64,000 nt of DNA, from assembly GCA_910588075.1 (NCBI GenBank), contig CAJUOS010000004.1:25958-89957 (forward strand). Direction: 5' to 3'. The notes beneath the pieces were generated by a model. The model ran no database searches. It was given only the letters and a program-made list of their open reading frames with translations, and was not told the DNA's origin. Numbering within the stretch: the stretch's first letter is position 1; each line of letters opens with the position of its first letter. Below, in pieces: positions 41,402-50,394 of this stretch. The DNA is from an uncultured Erysipelotrichaceae bacterium (GTDB taxonomy: Bacteria; Bacillota_I; Bacilli_A; Erysipelotrichales; Coprobacillaceae). The position numbers and the translations under genes are program-made.

Positions 41402-43961
41402 ATTTTTGATATTTTTGAATATCTTCTAATAATAAATTATGATTTTTTTCTTGTTTTCTTTCAAATTCTTCTTTTTTGGTTTTTACTAATGATTCTACTT
41501 CAAGTTTTAATTCTCTAGATGACATACGCCTTGCTCCACGTCCAATAACTATCATTTGTTCTAGAGCATCAGATGTTGCTACAACAACATTATATTTTTG
41601 ACTCAATTGATGTGTTACATGCTCAATATACATATCTGCAGTTTGTGCCTCTTTTGTATAAACAATATGAACATTATGTAATTGTTCAACTGTTCCCAAA
41701 TTTCCTTTCACTTTATAAGCATCAAAAACAATAATAAGTAGACATTGTTTATAACCTTGATAGTTTCCTAAAATATCAATCAAACGTGTACGTGCTGTAT
41801 CTAAATGGTTTTTAGCTAAGTTTTTTAATTCTGGCCAAGAATAAATAACATTATAACCATCAACTAATAAACATTCTGGTAATGGTTGAACAATCTTTAC
41901 TTGTGAATCTAATTCTTTCTTATAATCAAAACTATCAGATAATCTACGTTTAACTGTTCCATAAGTACGTGTAAAAATATCTTCCAATTCTTGTTCTTCA
42001 TTGAGAGAAGTTGAATATTTAACATGTTGATATTGTTGACTTTGTTTATTCCATTCACTATCTATATGCATATATTCTTTCACATCATTCCATTTAACAT
42101 AAAAACCTGCTCCATGAGAACAAAATATAGATCCTGTTGGATTATGAATATCTTTTTCACTATCATATTGCATACTTGCAACGACTTCATCTTGATCTTC
42201 ACATTGTTGATATCCACTTAAAGAACAATACAATTTTCCTTGTCCTTTTGTATAAGAAACAACCTCTTTTTGATAATTCTTCATTTTTCTTACAGGAGCT
42301 TGTCCCTCTACAACAGCTATATTTTCTAATGTTGTAGAAATAGTAAAATGCCCTTTCATGTTTTCTATATCAAATATAGCTCTACTCAAATATTCTTGAG
42401 GTACTTCTAAACGAAATTGAAAATATGGTTCTAATAAAATAGATTCTGTACACTTAAGTCCATGTCTTACAGCTCGATATGTCGCTTCTCTAAAATCTCC
42501 ACCTTCAGTATGTTTTAAATGTGCTTTTCCAGTAAGTAATGTTATTTTTATATCTGTAATTGCTGCTCCTGTTAATACTCCTATATGTTTTTTTTCTTTT
42601 AAATGAGTAAGAATTAAATTTTGCCAATGTTTATCCAAAACATCTTCACTACACTGTGTTGAAAAATGTAAACCACTTCCTCTTTCTCCTGGTTCTAACA
42701 ATAAATGCACTTCTGCATAATGACGAAGCGGTTCATAATGACCAATTCCCTCTACTGCTTGAATAATTGTTTCTTTATAAATAATATTTCCTTGACTTAT
42801 TTCTACATCAACATGAAATCGATCAGCAATTATCTTTTTTAATATTTCTATTTGTATTTCACCCATTAATTGAATCAATATATCATCATTTTCATCTGAA
42901 AATTGAATATGTAAATTAGGATCTTCTTCTGCTAATTGTTTTATATTATGTATCATTGTATATTTATCACAATCTTGAGGTAAGATAATATGATAATTCA
43001 TATATGGTTCTAATAAAGGCTGATACATATAATTTTCTGTTCCTAAACCTTCACCAAGTTGAATATTTTTTAATCCTTGAATAGCACAAACACTTCCTGC
43101 ATATACTTCATCTAATACTTGATATTTATTTCCTATATACTGACGAATTTGATCAACTTTGCCATAATGATCAAGCTGTTGTTTAACTTTGAGACTTCCT
43201 CCTGTTATTTTCATATGAACTAAGCGCTGTCCTTGAGTATCTCTTGTTATTTTATAAACTTTTGCTTTGAATTCTTGCGGATAATTTTTTTCTTTTATAA
43301 ATGAAGTTATACTATCTAGAAATTCTTTAACTCCTTCCATCTTCAATGCTGAACCAAAATAACAAGGAAAAGTTTCTCTTTTATATATAGCCTCTTGTAT
43401 AGATGAATGTTTTAATGTTTGGGTTTCTAAATATTCATTAAGCAATGTTTCATTGTTTAATGCTATGGTTTCTAAGGATTCTTTAGAAAAATGAGTAAAG
43501 TCAAGACATTTATCATCTATTGTATTTTGTAATTCTTTGATTAGATTTTGTATATCTGTTTGTAAAATATCTATTTTATTCAAAAAAATAAACGTTGGAA
43601 TTTGATAATATTTTAATAATTCCCAAATTGTTTTTGTATGATTTTGTACTCCATCTATTGAACTTATTACAAGAATTGCATAATCTAATATTTGTAAAGT
43701 CCTTTCCATTTCTGAAGAAAAGTCTACATGTCCAGGTGTATCTATTAAAGTTATTTCTACATCTTTCCAATCAAACATAGCTTGTTTAGAGAAAATAGTA
43801 ATTCCTCTTTCTTTTTCTTGATGATTATAATCTAAAAAGGCATTCCCATGATCAACCCTTCCTAATTTTCTAATACTTCCTGCTAAATAAAGCATACTTT
43901 CTGATAAAGTTGTTTTTCCTGCATCAACATGGGCTAATATTCCTATCACTGTTTTTTTCAT
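41400..43961 (-). CDS. TetM-like translation GTPase fused to a NYN (YacP/Rae1-type) nuclease
   Basis: An 853-residue protein. Residues 1-650 form an EF-G/TetM-like factor: G1 GILAHVDAGKTTLSES, G2 GITIFSKQ, G3 DTPGHVD, G4 NKID, then EF-G-like domains II-V (QEYLSRAIFDIENMKGHF). The domain IV region reads KHTEGGDFREATYRAVRHG, not the SPVST-type loop of Tet(M), so classic tetracycline resistance is doubtful. After a linker, residues about 695-830 form a NYN nuclease domain: LLVDGYNVIYSW (Asp701), TADMYIEHVTHQL and TSDALEQMIVIGRGARRMSSREL, the signature of B. subtilis Rae1/YacP, a ribosome-associated A-site endonuclease. A charged helical tail closes it. I infer it acts on stalled ribosomes. Confidence 0.88.
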   Translation of the reverse strand: MKKTVIGILAHVDAGKTTLSESMLYLAGSIRKLGRVDHGNAFLDYNHQEKERGITIFSKQAMFDWKDVEITLIDTPGHVDFSSEMERTLQILDYAILVISSIDGVQNHTKTIWELLKYYQIPTFIFLNKIDILQTDIQNLIKELQNTIDDKCLDFTHFSKESLETIALNNETLLNEYLETQTLKHSSIQEAIYKRETFPCYFGSALKMEGVKEFLDSITSFIKEKNYPQEFKAKVYKITRDTQGQRLVHMKITGGSLKVKQQLDHYGKVDQIRQYIGNKYQVLDEVYAGSVCAIQGLKNIQLGEGLGTENYMYQPLLEPYMNYHIILPQDCDKYTMIHNIKQLAEEDPNLHIQFSDENDDILIQLMGEIQIEILKKIIADRFHVDVEISQGNIIYKETIIQAVEGIGHYEPLRHYAEVHLLLEPGERGSGLHFSTQCSEDVLDKHWQNLILTHLKEKKHIGVLTGAAITDIKITLLTGKAHLKHTEGGDFREATYRAVRHGLKCTESILLEPYFQFRLEVPQEYLSRAIFDIENMKGHFTISTTLENIAVVEGQAPVRKMKNYQKEVVSYTKGQGKLYCSLSGYQQCEDQDEVVASMQYDSEKDIHNPTGSIFCSHGAGFYVKWNDVKEYMHIDSEWNKQSQQYQHVKYSTSLNEEQELEDIFTRTYGTVKRRLSDSFDYKKELDSQVKIVQPLPECLLVDGYNVIYSWPELKNLAKNHLDTARTRLIDILGNYQGYKQCLLIIVFDAYKVKGNLGTVEQLHNVHIVYTKEAQTADMYIEHVTHQLSQKYNVVVATSDALEQMIVIGRGARRMSSRELKLEVESLVKTKKEEFERKQEKNHNLLLEDIQKYQK

Positions 43962-43996
43962 TTTATCACCACTTTATTTCATATTTTAAGATAAAA

Positions 43997-44026
43997 AACC
44001 ATTAACAAAAAATCTTGTTAATAGTT
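43997..44026 (-). terminator. terminator after GGDEF gene
   Basis: AACCATTAACAA pairs with TTGTTAATAGTT (one mismatch), six-base loop, just downstream of the GGDEF gene stop. Confidence 0.65.
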
Positions 44027-44033
44027 TTAATGC

Positions 44034-44870
44034 TTATTGAATCAATACTTTATTTTTTTCTTTTTTTGCTTGATAAAGCAAATAATCTGCTTTATTAAAC
44101 AATTCTTCTACTTTTCCTTCCTCATTAACTCCACCCATACTCACTGTTATATGCATTGTTGGATATTTTTCAATAACTAATTCACTTATCGCTTTTCTAA
44201 TCTTTTCTAATTTTAATATAAAAATATCTTTAGGAATATTTCTAAAAACAATAACAAATTCATCTCCACCATAGCGAATAACCAAATCATTACTTCGTAT
44301 AAAAAATTGAATAGTTTGAACAATTGAACGTAAAGCTATATCTCCTGCTTCATGTCCATATGTATCATTAATATTTTTAAAATCATCAGCATCAACTACT
44401 ACTACTGAAAAGTCATCATACAATCCAACAAGTTGATCTTCATAAAAGTGTCTATTATATGCTCCAGTGAGTGCATCTTCATAAATCTTTTTATTTGTAT
44501 TAAGAATAGACTGTACTAACTCATTTTGTCCATATGCATCAAATGAAATTTCATATGTAATATGTAAAACTGTTTCTAAAACAAGAGGAGTGTCTTCCAC
44601 TTCTATATACATAGCTGTTACATAATATATGTCATCATCAACAAATTCAAATTTTGAAACTTTTGTTTTTTGAACTAAAGCTTTTGTTGCTATACAGTTA
44701 TCACATTTTTTTTCTTTTTCCCATATTTCATAACAACATTCAGTTTCTTTTTTTAATCCTTCTTTATCTATATAAACATACTGATTCATACTTCTTAAAT
44801 CTACAATTCTCACAGTATCAAAGATTATATTCAAATGTTTTACTAATGAAATCATTTCTTCTTTTTTCAT
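44034..44870 (-). CDS. GGDEF-domain diguanylate cyclase with PAS-like N-terminus
   Basis: A 278-residue predicted cyclic-di-GMP synthase. Residues 1-120 look like a PAS-type sensor with a Cys set (ECCYEIWEKEKKCDNC) that might bind a metal or respond to redox. Residues 125-278 form the GGDEF domain: DALTGAYNRHF, DADDFKNINDTYGHEAGD, and the active site IRYGGDEFVIVFR. No TM segment, so cytoplasmic. No inhibitory RxxD motif is obvious to me. It is monocistronic. Confidence 0.9.
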   Translation of the reverse strand: MKKEEMISLVKHLNIIFDTVRIVDLRSMNQYVYIDKEGLKKETECCYEIWEKEKKCDNCIATKALVQKTKVSKFEFVDDDIYYVTAMYIEVEDTPLVLETVLHITYEISFDAYGQNELVQSILNTNKKIYEDALTGAYNRHFYEDQLVGLYDDFSVVVVDADDFKNINDTYGHEAGDIALRSIVQTIQFFIRSNDLVIRYGGDEFVIVFRNIPKDIFILKLEKIRKAISELVIEKYPTMHITVSMGGVNEEGKVEELFNKADYLLYQAKKEKNKVLIQ

Positions 44871-45034
44871 ATCTCATTTCTCCTACTTTAATTGAGAAAT
44901 ATTTTAATATCTCTATTTGTTTTCTATTTTTAATAAACACGATTTCTGAAAACATTATATCATCTTTATTTCTATATGGATAGTTTTTTTATATATCAAT
45001 TCTATATATCTTACTATGATTATATATACTAAAA

Positions 45035-45060
45035 AATGTGAGAATATATCTCACATTCCT
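45035..45060 (-). terminator. terminator after trigger factor-like gene
   Basis: AATGTGAGA and TCTCACATT make a 9-bp perfect stem with a five-base loop, followed by T6 on the minus strand. Confidence 0.85.
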
Positions 45061-46013
45061 TATTCATTAATATTTGCACTTTGAATAATCAGTTGACTTG
45101 CTTTTACACGATTAAAATCACGTTTTAAATCTTCAACTTTGACTTTTTCTAAAACTTGTTCTTTTGTCATTTGATTTTGTTGTGCAATAGCTTCTACTTG
45201 TTGATCAACTTCTTCATCAGTTGTTGATAAATTTTCCACAACAACAATTTCATCAATAATAGCTTCGAATATAGCTTGTTGTTTAGCTGATGGTTCTAAT
45301 TGTTGACGAAGTGCTTCTTCATTCATTCCCATCATTTGTAAGTATTGTTCTAATTGCATTCCTTGTCTTGCTAATTCCATACTAATATGTTGAATATGTT
45401 GTTTCATTGCAACATCAATATCTTCTTGACTTACTTCTACTTCACAATTTTTAAGCAACTTATCAAAAATAGCATTTTCTACTTCACTTCTATATGTTTG
45501 GTCATATTGTGCTTGAAGACTTGCTTTCATTGCTTCATTTAAGTCTGCAACTGTTTTAACATCTGGTACATTTAATGATACTACAAATTCATCATTTAAC
45601 TCTGCTTCTTTTTTTACTTCTATTTTATGAACTGTCACTTTAAAAATAACATCTGCTCCTGCTAAATCTGCCATTCCATAATTTTCTGGAAAAGTTAAAT
45701 TTAATTCTTTTGTTTCTCCTTTTTTCATTCCAATCATCTGATCTTCAAAACCTGGAATAAATTGTCCAGAACCAATTTCTAATCTATGATTATCTGCTTT
45801 TCCACCATCAAAAGGAACACCATCTTTAAATCCTTCAAAATCAATAGTTGTCATGTCTCCCTGTTCTACAGTATCTCCTGCTTTTTCAACATATGTTGAA
45901 TTTTGAGCGACTAATGCTTGAACTTGTTGTTCAACTTCTTCAGGAGTAACACTTTGTTTTTGTACTGTTACTTCAATTTCTTTGTATTGTCCTAACTTAT
46001 TTATTTTACTCAT
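45060..46013 (-). CDS. tig: trigger factor-like peptidyl-prolyl isomerase lacking the ribosome-binding domain
   Basis: A 317-residue protein that matches trigger factor from the linker onward. An FKBP-type PPIase domain (about 55-135; MTTIDFEGFKDGVPFDGG, IPGFEDQMIGMKKGE) and the C-terminal chaperone arms (about 140-317) are present. The N-terminal ribosome-binding domain with GFRxGKxP is absent; normal trigger factor is about 430 residues. ATG 46013 with AAAGGAAAG is a good start, and the upstream DNA does not encode the missing domain. It may work away from the ribosome, or a separate full trigger factor may exist elsewhere. Confidence 0.88.
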   Translation of the reverse strand: MSKINKLGQYKEIEVTVQKQSVTPEEVEQQVQALVAQNSTYVEKAGDTVEQGDMTTIDFEGFKDGVPFDGGKADNHRLEIGSGQFIPGFEDQMIGMKKGETKELNLTFPENYGMADLAGADVIFKVTVHKIEVKKEAELNDEFVVSLNVPDVKTVADLNEAMKASLQAQYDQTYRSEVENAIFDKLLKNCEVEVSQEDIDVAMKQHIQHISMELARQGMQLEQYLQMMGMNEEALRQQLEPSAKQQAIFEAIIDEIVVVENLSTTDEEVDQQVEAIAQQNQMTKEQVLEKVKVEDLKRDFNRVKASQLIIQSANINE

Positions 46014-46094
46014 ACTACTTTCCTTTCTTTTATTATGTTGTTCATTGTAACACAAATGAATAGTTTTAATCAACTTTACTTCAAATATCTCTTT

Positions 46095-47249
46095 TTATTT
46101 TTTTAATATTTGTTGAATAAGTTCTTCATTGTTTTTTGTTTTTCTAAATAAATAAAGTAATTGATCTACAGCTTGATCAGATTTTAAACCATTTAATGCT
46201 TTTCGCATCTTATTAACAGCTTCTAATTCTGATTCAGTTAATAATAAATCTTCTCTTCTTGTTCCTGATTTTAGAAGATCTATAGCTGGAAAAATTCTTC
46301 TTTCTTGTAATTTACGACTTAATACAACTTCCATATTTCCTGTTCCTTTAAATTCTTCAAAGATAACATCATCTATTTTACTTCCAGTTTCAACCAATGC
46401 TGTTGCTAAAATGGTTAAACTTCCACATTCTCTTGTATTTCTTGCAGCACCAAAAAAACGTTTTGGCATATATAATGCATTTGGATCTAGCCCTCCTGAT
46501 AATGTTCTTCCAGAAGGAGTTGTTGTTAAATTATATGCACGTGCTAATCTTGTAATACTATCTAATAAAATCATAACATCTTTACCACACTCTACTAAAC
46601 ATTTGGCACGTTCAATAACCATTTCAGATACTTTTTTATGACGTTCTGGTAATTCATCAAATGTTGAATAAATCACTTCTACATTTTCACCACCAATAGC
46701 TTCTTTAATATCTGTTACTTCTTCTGGTCTTTCATCTATTAACAAAATAATTAAATGAATTTCTGGATGACTTTCTTTCACAGATATAGCAATATCTTTT
46801 AATAATGTTGTTTTTCCTGCTTTAGGTGGTGAAACAATAACACCTCTTTGTCCTTTACCTATTGGAGATAATAAATCTATAATACGCATAGATAAACTAT
46901 GATTTAATTTAATTCTTTCATTTGGAAAAATCGGGGTTAAATCTTCAAAAGGATTACGATACTTGGCAATGGCACAATCTAAATCATTGATTGTTTCAAC
47001 TCTTAATAAAGCTCTAAATCTTTCTGTTGACTTAGGTTCTCGAATATATCCTGTAATTGCATCTCCTGTTTTCAAATTAAAACGTCGTATTTGTGAAGCA
47101 GATACATATATATCTTCTTTACCTGTTAAATAATTATCACTTCTTATAAATCCAAAACCATCAGGTAAAACTTCTATTATTCCATTTTCCACTTTTCCTG
47201 TAGGTTCATCTTTTGTTTCTATTGACTGATCGACTTCATTTGTATTCAT
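46095..47249 (-). CDS. rho: transcription termination factor Rho
   Basis: A 384-residue Rho, short because the N-terminal helical part (and any insert) is missing: the cold-shock RNA-binding domain starts almost at once (ENGIIEVLPDGFGFIRSDNYL). The motor part is complete: Walker A SPPKAGKTTLLKD, Walker B DVMILLDSITRLARAYN, Q-loop/R-loop LDPNALYMPKRFFGAARNTRECGSL. Length suits many gut Firmicutes. It should form a hexamer that releases RNA polymerase. The upstream region is long and gene-free. Confidence 0.96.
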   Translation of the reverse strand: MNTNEVDQSIETKDEPTGKVENGIIEVLPDGFGFIRSDNYLTGKEDIYVSASQIRRFNLKTGDAITGYIREPKSTERFRALLRVETINDLDCAIAKYRNPFEDLTPIFPNERIKLNHSLSMRIIDLLSPIGKGQRGVIVSPPKAGKTTLLKDIAISVKESHPEIHLIILLIDERPEEVTDIKEAIGGENVEVIYSTFDELPERHKKVSEMVIERAKCLVECGKDVMILLDSITRLARAYNLTTTPSGRTLSGGLDPNALYMPKRFFGAARNTRECGSLTILATALVETGSKIDDVIFEEFKGTGNMEVVLSRKLQERRIFPAIDLLKSGTRREDLLLTESELEAVNKMRKALNGLKSDQAVDQLLYLFRKTKNNEELIQQILKK

Positions 47250-48073
47250 GTTTGTAACTCCTTTTTTATGTCCAAATACATTCTATCAAATATTTGTATG
47301 ATTTGACATAAAAATTTGAATATAATTTTTTATTTAAGACTGATTAAAAAAGTAATATTTATTAATTATTAAAAATCTAAATATAAAATCATATTTTCTT
47401 TTATTTTATATTTTTAAAATTTTATATTCTTTTCTTATGATATCTTTAAAATAATACAATATGTATATATTTCTATAAATATCATATTATATAAACTGCA
47501 TTTTTTCAAAAATCTTTATAATAATAAATAACAAACTTTTCTCTTTGTTTTTAAGCAAAGGTTATTTTTTTATTTTCCATACACAAATATTTAAAATACT
47601 TTGAACCCCCCCCCTTAAATATAATATTCTATAAGTAATGGATGTCTTTTTATTTGATAAGATATATTTTTTCTCTTTATAAATTGATTAATATACTAAT
47701 GAAAACTTAATATATTAGATAATCTTTTTAGTTAAGTGATAACACAAAATCTATTTCATTTTTAATATATTGTTTATGTAATAAATATTAATAATTTTAA
47801 CTTGCTTATTATTTGAATCTTGAGATTTGTATATAATTATTGGATTACAAATATAAAAGTTATTTGAAGAAAATTTTTAAAGAACTCATAATCTATATTT
47901 TAGTGTATATTTAAAATATATTCCTGAGTCTTTTTTATTTCATTTTCTTTAATCATTAATTTATCACTACAATATTATATCCTATTAAAAACCACCTATT
48001 ATATGCTTATATAAGCGTATAATATTGACTTGATTATTCTATTATTCTAATATGATAGTGAGGTGGGTATATA
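47250..48073. other. 824-base intergenic region with C9 tract
   Basis: No gene is visible. It contains a run of nine C (47606-47614) in otherwise extreme AT-rich DNA, and a weak hairpin CTTTG/CAAAG with a T-run near 47543-47572 that could end a short transcript. A palindrome lies at 48001-48020 just before the WYL gene. Confidence 0.5.
48001..48060 (+). promoter_or_regulatory. palindrome and promoter of the WYL gene
   Basis: GCTTATATAAGC (48005-48016) is the perfect centre of a 20-base near-palindrome (48001-48020, one mismatch pair). Directly after it come TTGACT and, 17 bases on, TAATAT as possible -35 and -10. A ribosome-binding site GAGGTGGG follows. An autoregulatory operator is plausible (inference). 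Confidence 0.5.
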
Positions 48074-49066
48074 ATGCAAAGAAATAAAGATAAATATTCA
48101 TTTATTAAATTTTTATCTGTTATTAATATTATTATTAAAAATAGTGATGAAAAAAATCCTATGACTGTCAATGATATCAAAGATAAATTATATGAATCTG
48201 ATTATGATTTTCATATTGATTATAGATTAATCAAAAAATATGTAAAATATTATAATGAATATTATGAGGATACAATTATAGAATGTTATAAGAAAGGAAG
48301 AAATGATAATTATTATTTTGTTAATACAACATTAGATACTATGGAAGCAAAAGCAATTGTAGATCTTATATATAGTTCTGATTTTTTTACATTAAAAACT
48401 AAAGAAAATTATAAAAAAAGAATTCAAGATATGTTTAGTATCCATTATCATGCTTATTTTGATAAACTTTTGAATTTACATATTGAAAAAAATGAAAATG
48501 ACCAAGTATTCTATAAAGAATTAGAAGTCGTTGTTAATGCCATAAAAAATCATAAAAAAATTCGTTTCGAATATCATAAACCTTTTCTAACAAAAAAAGA
48601 AAATAATAAAAAAATAGAACTTGCTCCTATAGATACATACTTTGCAAATAATGAATATTATTTACTATGTCAAGGTGCAATTGATTCTCAATTATGTATT
48701 ACATATCGTTTAGATTATGTTAAAAATGTTGAAATAATTAATGATTCTTCTTTTTTCTTTAGTGAATTAGAAATACAATCCTTTCATGAAAAATTAAAAA
48801 ATATTACTTACATGTATGGTGAGGGGAAAATGGAAATTATCGAATTAGAATTTCATGAATCCGTTTACTCTAATATCATTGATAAATTTGGTAAAAATAT
48901 TAAGCCTAAAAAGTTTTCTAATGATACTTATAAAATACAAGTTAAAAATGTAATTAATAGTACTTTTTATTCATGGATTATTGGATTTGGCGGAAAAATT
49001 CAAATATCTGGAAATGCAAAACAAGTAGATAAATTTAAGAAATTTCTAAATGAAAAATTTCTATAA
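48074..49066 (+). CDS. WYL-domain transcriptional regulator beside the CRISPR array
   Basis: A 330-residue protein with an N-terminal winged-helix DNA-binding region (about 1-80; MTVNDIKDKLYESDYDFHID) and a central WYL ligand-binding domain (about 160-235). The WYL domain shows KKIRFEYHKPF and LAPIDTYFANNEYYLLCQG. A WCX-type C-terminal segment follows (SWIIGFGGKIQISGNAK). WYL proteins often control CRISPR-Cas or other defence genes. Here the gene is convergent with the CRISPR array and lies at its leader-distal end. Regulation of the cas operon is inference from position. Confidence 0.85.
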   Translation: MQRNKDKYSFIKFLSVINIIIKNSDEKNPMTVNDIKDKLYESDYDFHIDYRLIKKYVKYYNEYYEDTIIECYKKGRNDNYYFVNTTLDTMEAKAIVDLIYSSDFFTLKTKENYKKRIQDMFSIHYHAYFDKLLNLHIEKNENDQVFYKELEVVVNAIKNHKKIRFEYHKPFLTKKENNKKIELAPIDTYFANNEYYLLCQGAIDSQLCITYRLDYVKNVEIINDSSFFFSELEIQSFHEKLKNITYMYGEGKMEIIELEFHESVYSNIIDKFGKNIKPKKFSNDTYKIQVKNVINSTFYSWIIGFGGKIQISGNAKQVDKFKKFLNEKFL

Positions 49067-49102
49067 AAAAATAAATCAAAAACTGTTCAAACATAAATAC
49101 AT

Positions 49103-49150
49103 AAAGAATAGACATTTTAAAGTATTTACTATAATATTTCTATTCTTTTT
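49103..49150 (+). terminator. hairpin between WYL gene and CRISPR array
   Basis: AAAGAATAGA (49103-49112) pairs with TCTATTCTTT (49139-49148), T-run after. The loop is 26 bases. It would end the WYL transcript or the array transcript coming from the other side. Confidence 0.5.
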
Positions 49151-49175
49151 ATATACTGTGTATTTTATGATAACA

Positions 49176-50333
49176 AAAAAATTTCTATTCAAAATAACAT
49201 AACTCTAAAACAGTAGCTAAAACATCAATCGAGCAATTCAAGTTTTGCTTCTATTCAAAATAACATAACTCTAAAACATATAACTCCATAAACCAGAAGA
49301 TTTCGTAGTTTTGCTTCTATTCAAAATAACATAACTCTAAAACGTTGGACTTGTAACTGGTTCTAGGATTTCCGTTTTGCTTCTATTCAAAATAACATAA
49401 CTCTAAAACGTAAATGCTCCCTCATTGTATGTATATGTAGTTTTGCTTCTATTCAAAATAACATAACTCTAAAACGTAAATCCAAACTCATAGATATTAA
49501 CTCCTGTTTTGCTTCTATTCAAAATAACATAACTCTAAAACCGCTGGGCTAATATCTGTAAAAGGGGCAAAGTTTTGCTTCTATTCAAAATAACATAACT
49601 CTAAAACGGTTGGAAAAAGCATAAGACTGTTATTAAAGTTTTGCTTCTATTCAAAATAACATAACTCTAAAACTACGATATTTATGTGAAACAGGGTTTT
49701 TTAGTTTTGCTTCTATTCAAAATAACATAACTCTAAAACCTCATTTGCAAATGAACACCCATATCTGCCGTTTTGCTTCTATTCAAAATAACATAACTCT
49801 AAAACGAACAAAGAACAATCTAGGTTGTTTTGCTCGTTTTGCTTCTATTCAAAATAACATAACTCTAAAACTTATTTGAAGAAAATTTGATAGTTCTATT
49901 TGTTTTGCTTCTATTCAAAATAACATAACTCTAAAACTAAGCAAGACAATGAATATAAGTAACTTTTGTTTTGCTTCTATTCAAAATAACATAACTCTAA
50001 AACTATCTTTCATTAACTTTTTCAAGATATTCTGTTTTGCTTCTATTCAAAATAACATAACTCTAAAACACAGTCGAAATATCCTAATTCTGTTCTTGGG
50101 TTTTGCTTCTATTCAAAATAACATAACTCTAAAACTATACACTTTTGCATGAACATTCAATCATAGTTTTGCTTCTATTCAAAATAACATAACTCTAAAA
50201 CTTAACTTTAATTTATATGCAAAAGTTAATAGTTTTGCTTCTATTCAAAATAACATAACTCTAAAACTCGGTAACATCATCATACATTTTTTGAGCGGTT
50301 TTGCTTCTATTCAAAATAACATAACTCTAAAAC
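49176..50333 (-). CRISPR. type II-A CRISPR array, 18 repeats and 17 spacers
   Basis: Repeats of 36 bases start every 66 bases from 49242 to 50298, with spacers all exactly 30 bases. In the transcribed (minus) sense the repeat starts GTTTTAGAGTTATGTTATTT and ends GAATAGAAGCAAAAC, closely like the S. pyogenes type II-A repeat. The copy at 49176-49211 is degenerate over its last seven bases, marking the leader-distal end. The leader is therefore at the csn2 side (about 50334-50394). All other repeats look identical, which suggests an active array. Spacer origins cannot be told from this window. Confidence 0.98.
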
Positions 50334-50394
50334 TCAAATTAGGTAAAAGTTTTCAAGACACGACTCCTATAGTTATTTTAAATATATAAATATT
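50334..50394 (-). promoter_or_regulatory. CRISPR leader
   Basis: A 61-base AT-rich gap between the csn2 stop and the first repeat in transcription order. On the minus strand it ends ACTTTTACCTAATTTGA before the repeat. The true leader and array promoter may extend into csn2. Confidence 0.65.

Noticed and set aside
41400..43961. Calling the large GTPase a tetracycline resistance gene
   Set aside because: The domain IV loop differs from Tet(M)/Tet(O), and the protein carries a nuclease domain; resistance is not supported by sequence.
44034..44870. A CRISPR- or CBASS-type cyclase
   Set aside because: The active site is a plain GGDEF of the diguanylate cyclase family, with no defence partner genes next to it.
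49949..50152. Open frame running through CRISPR repeats
   Set aside because: It is made of repeat and spacer DNA and has no ribosome-binding site.
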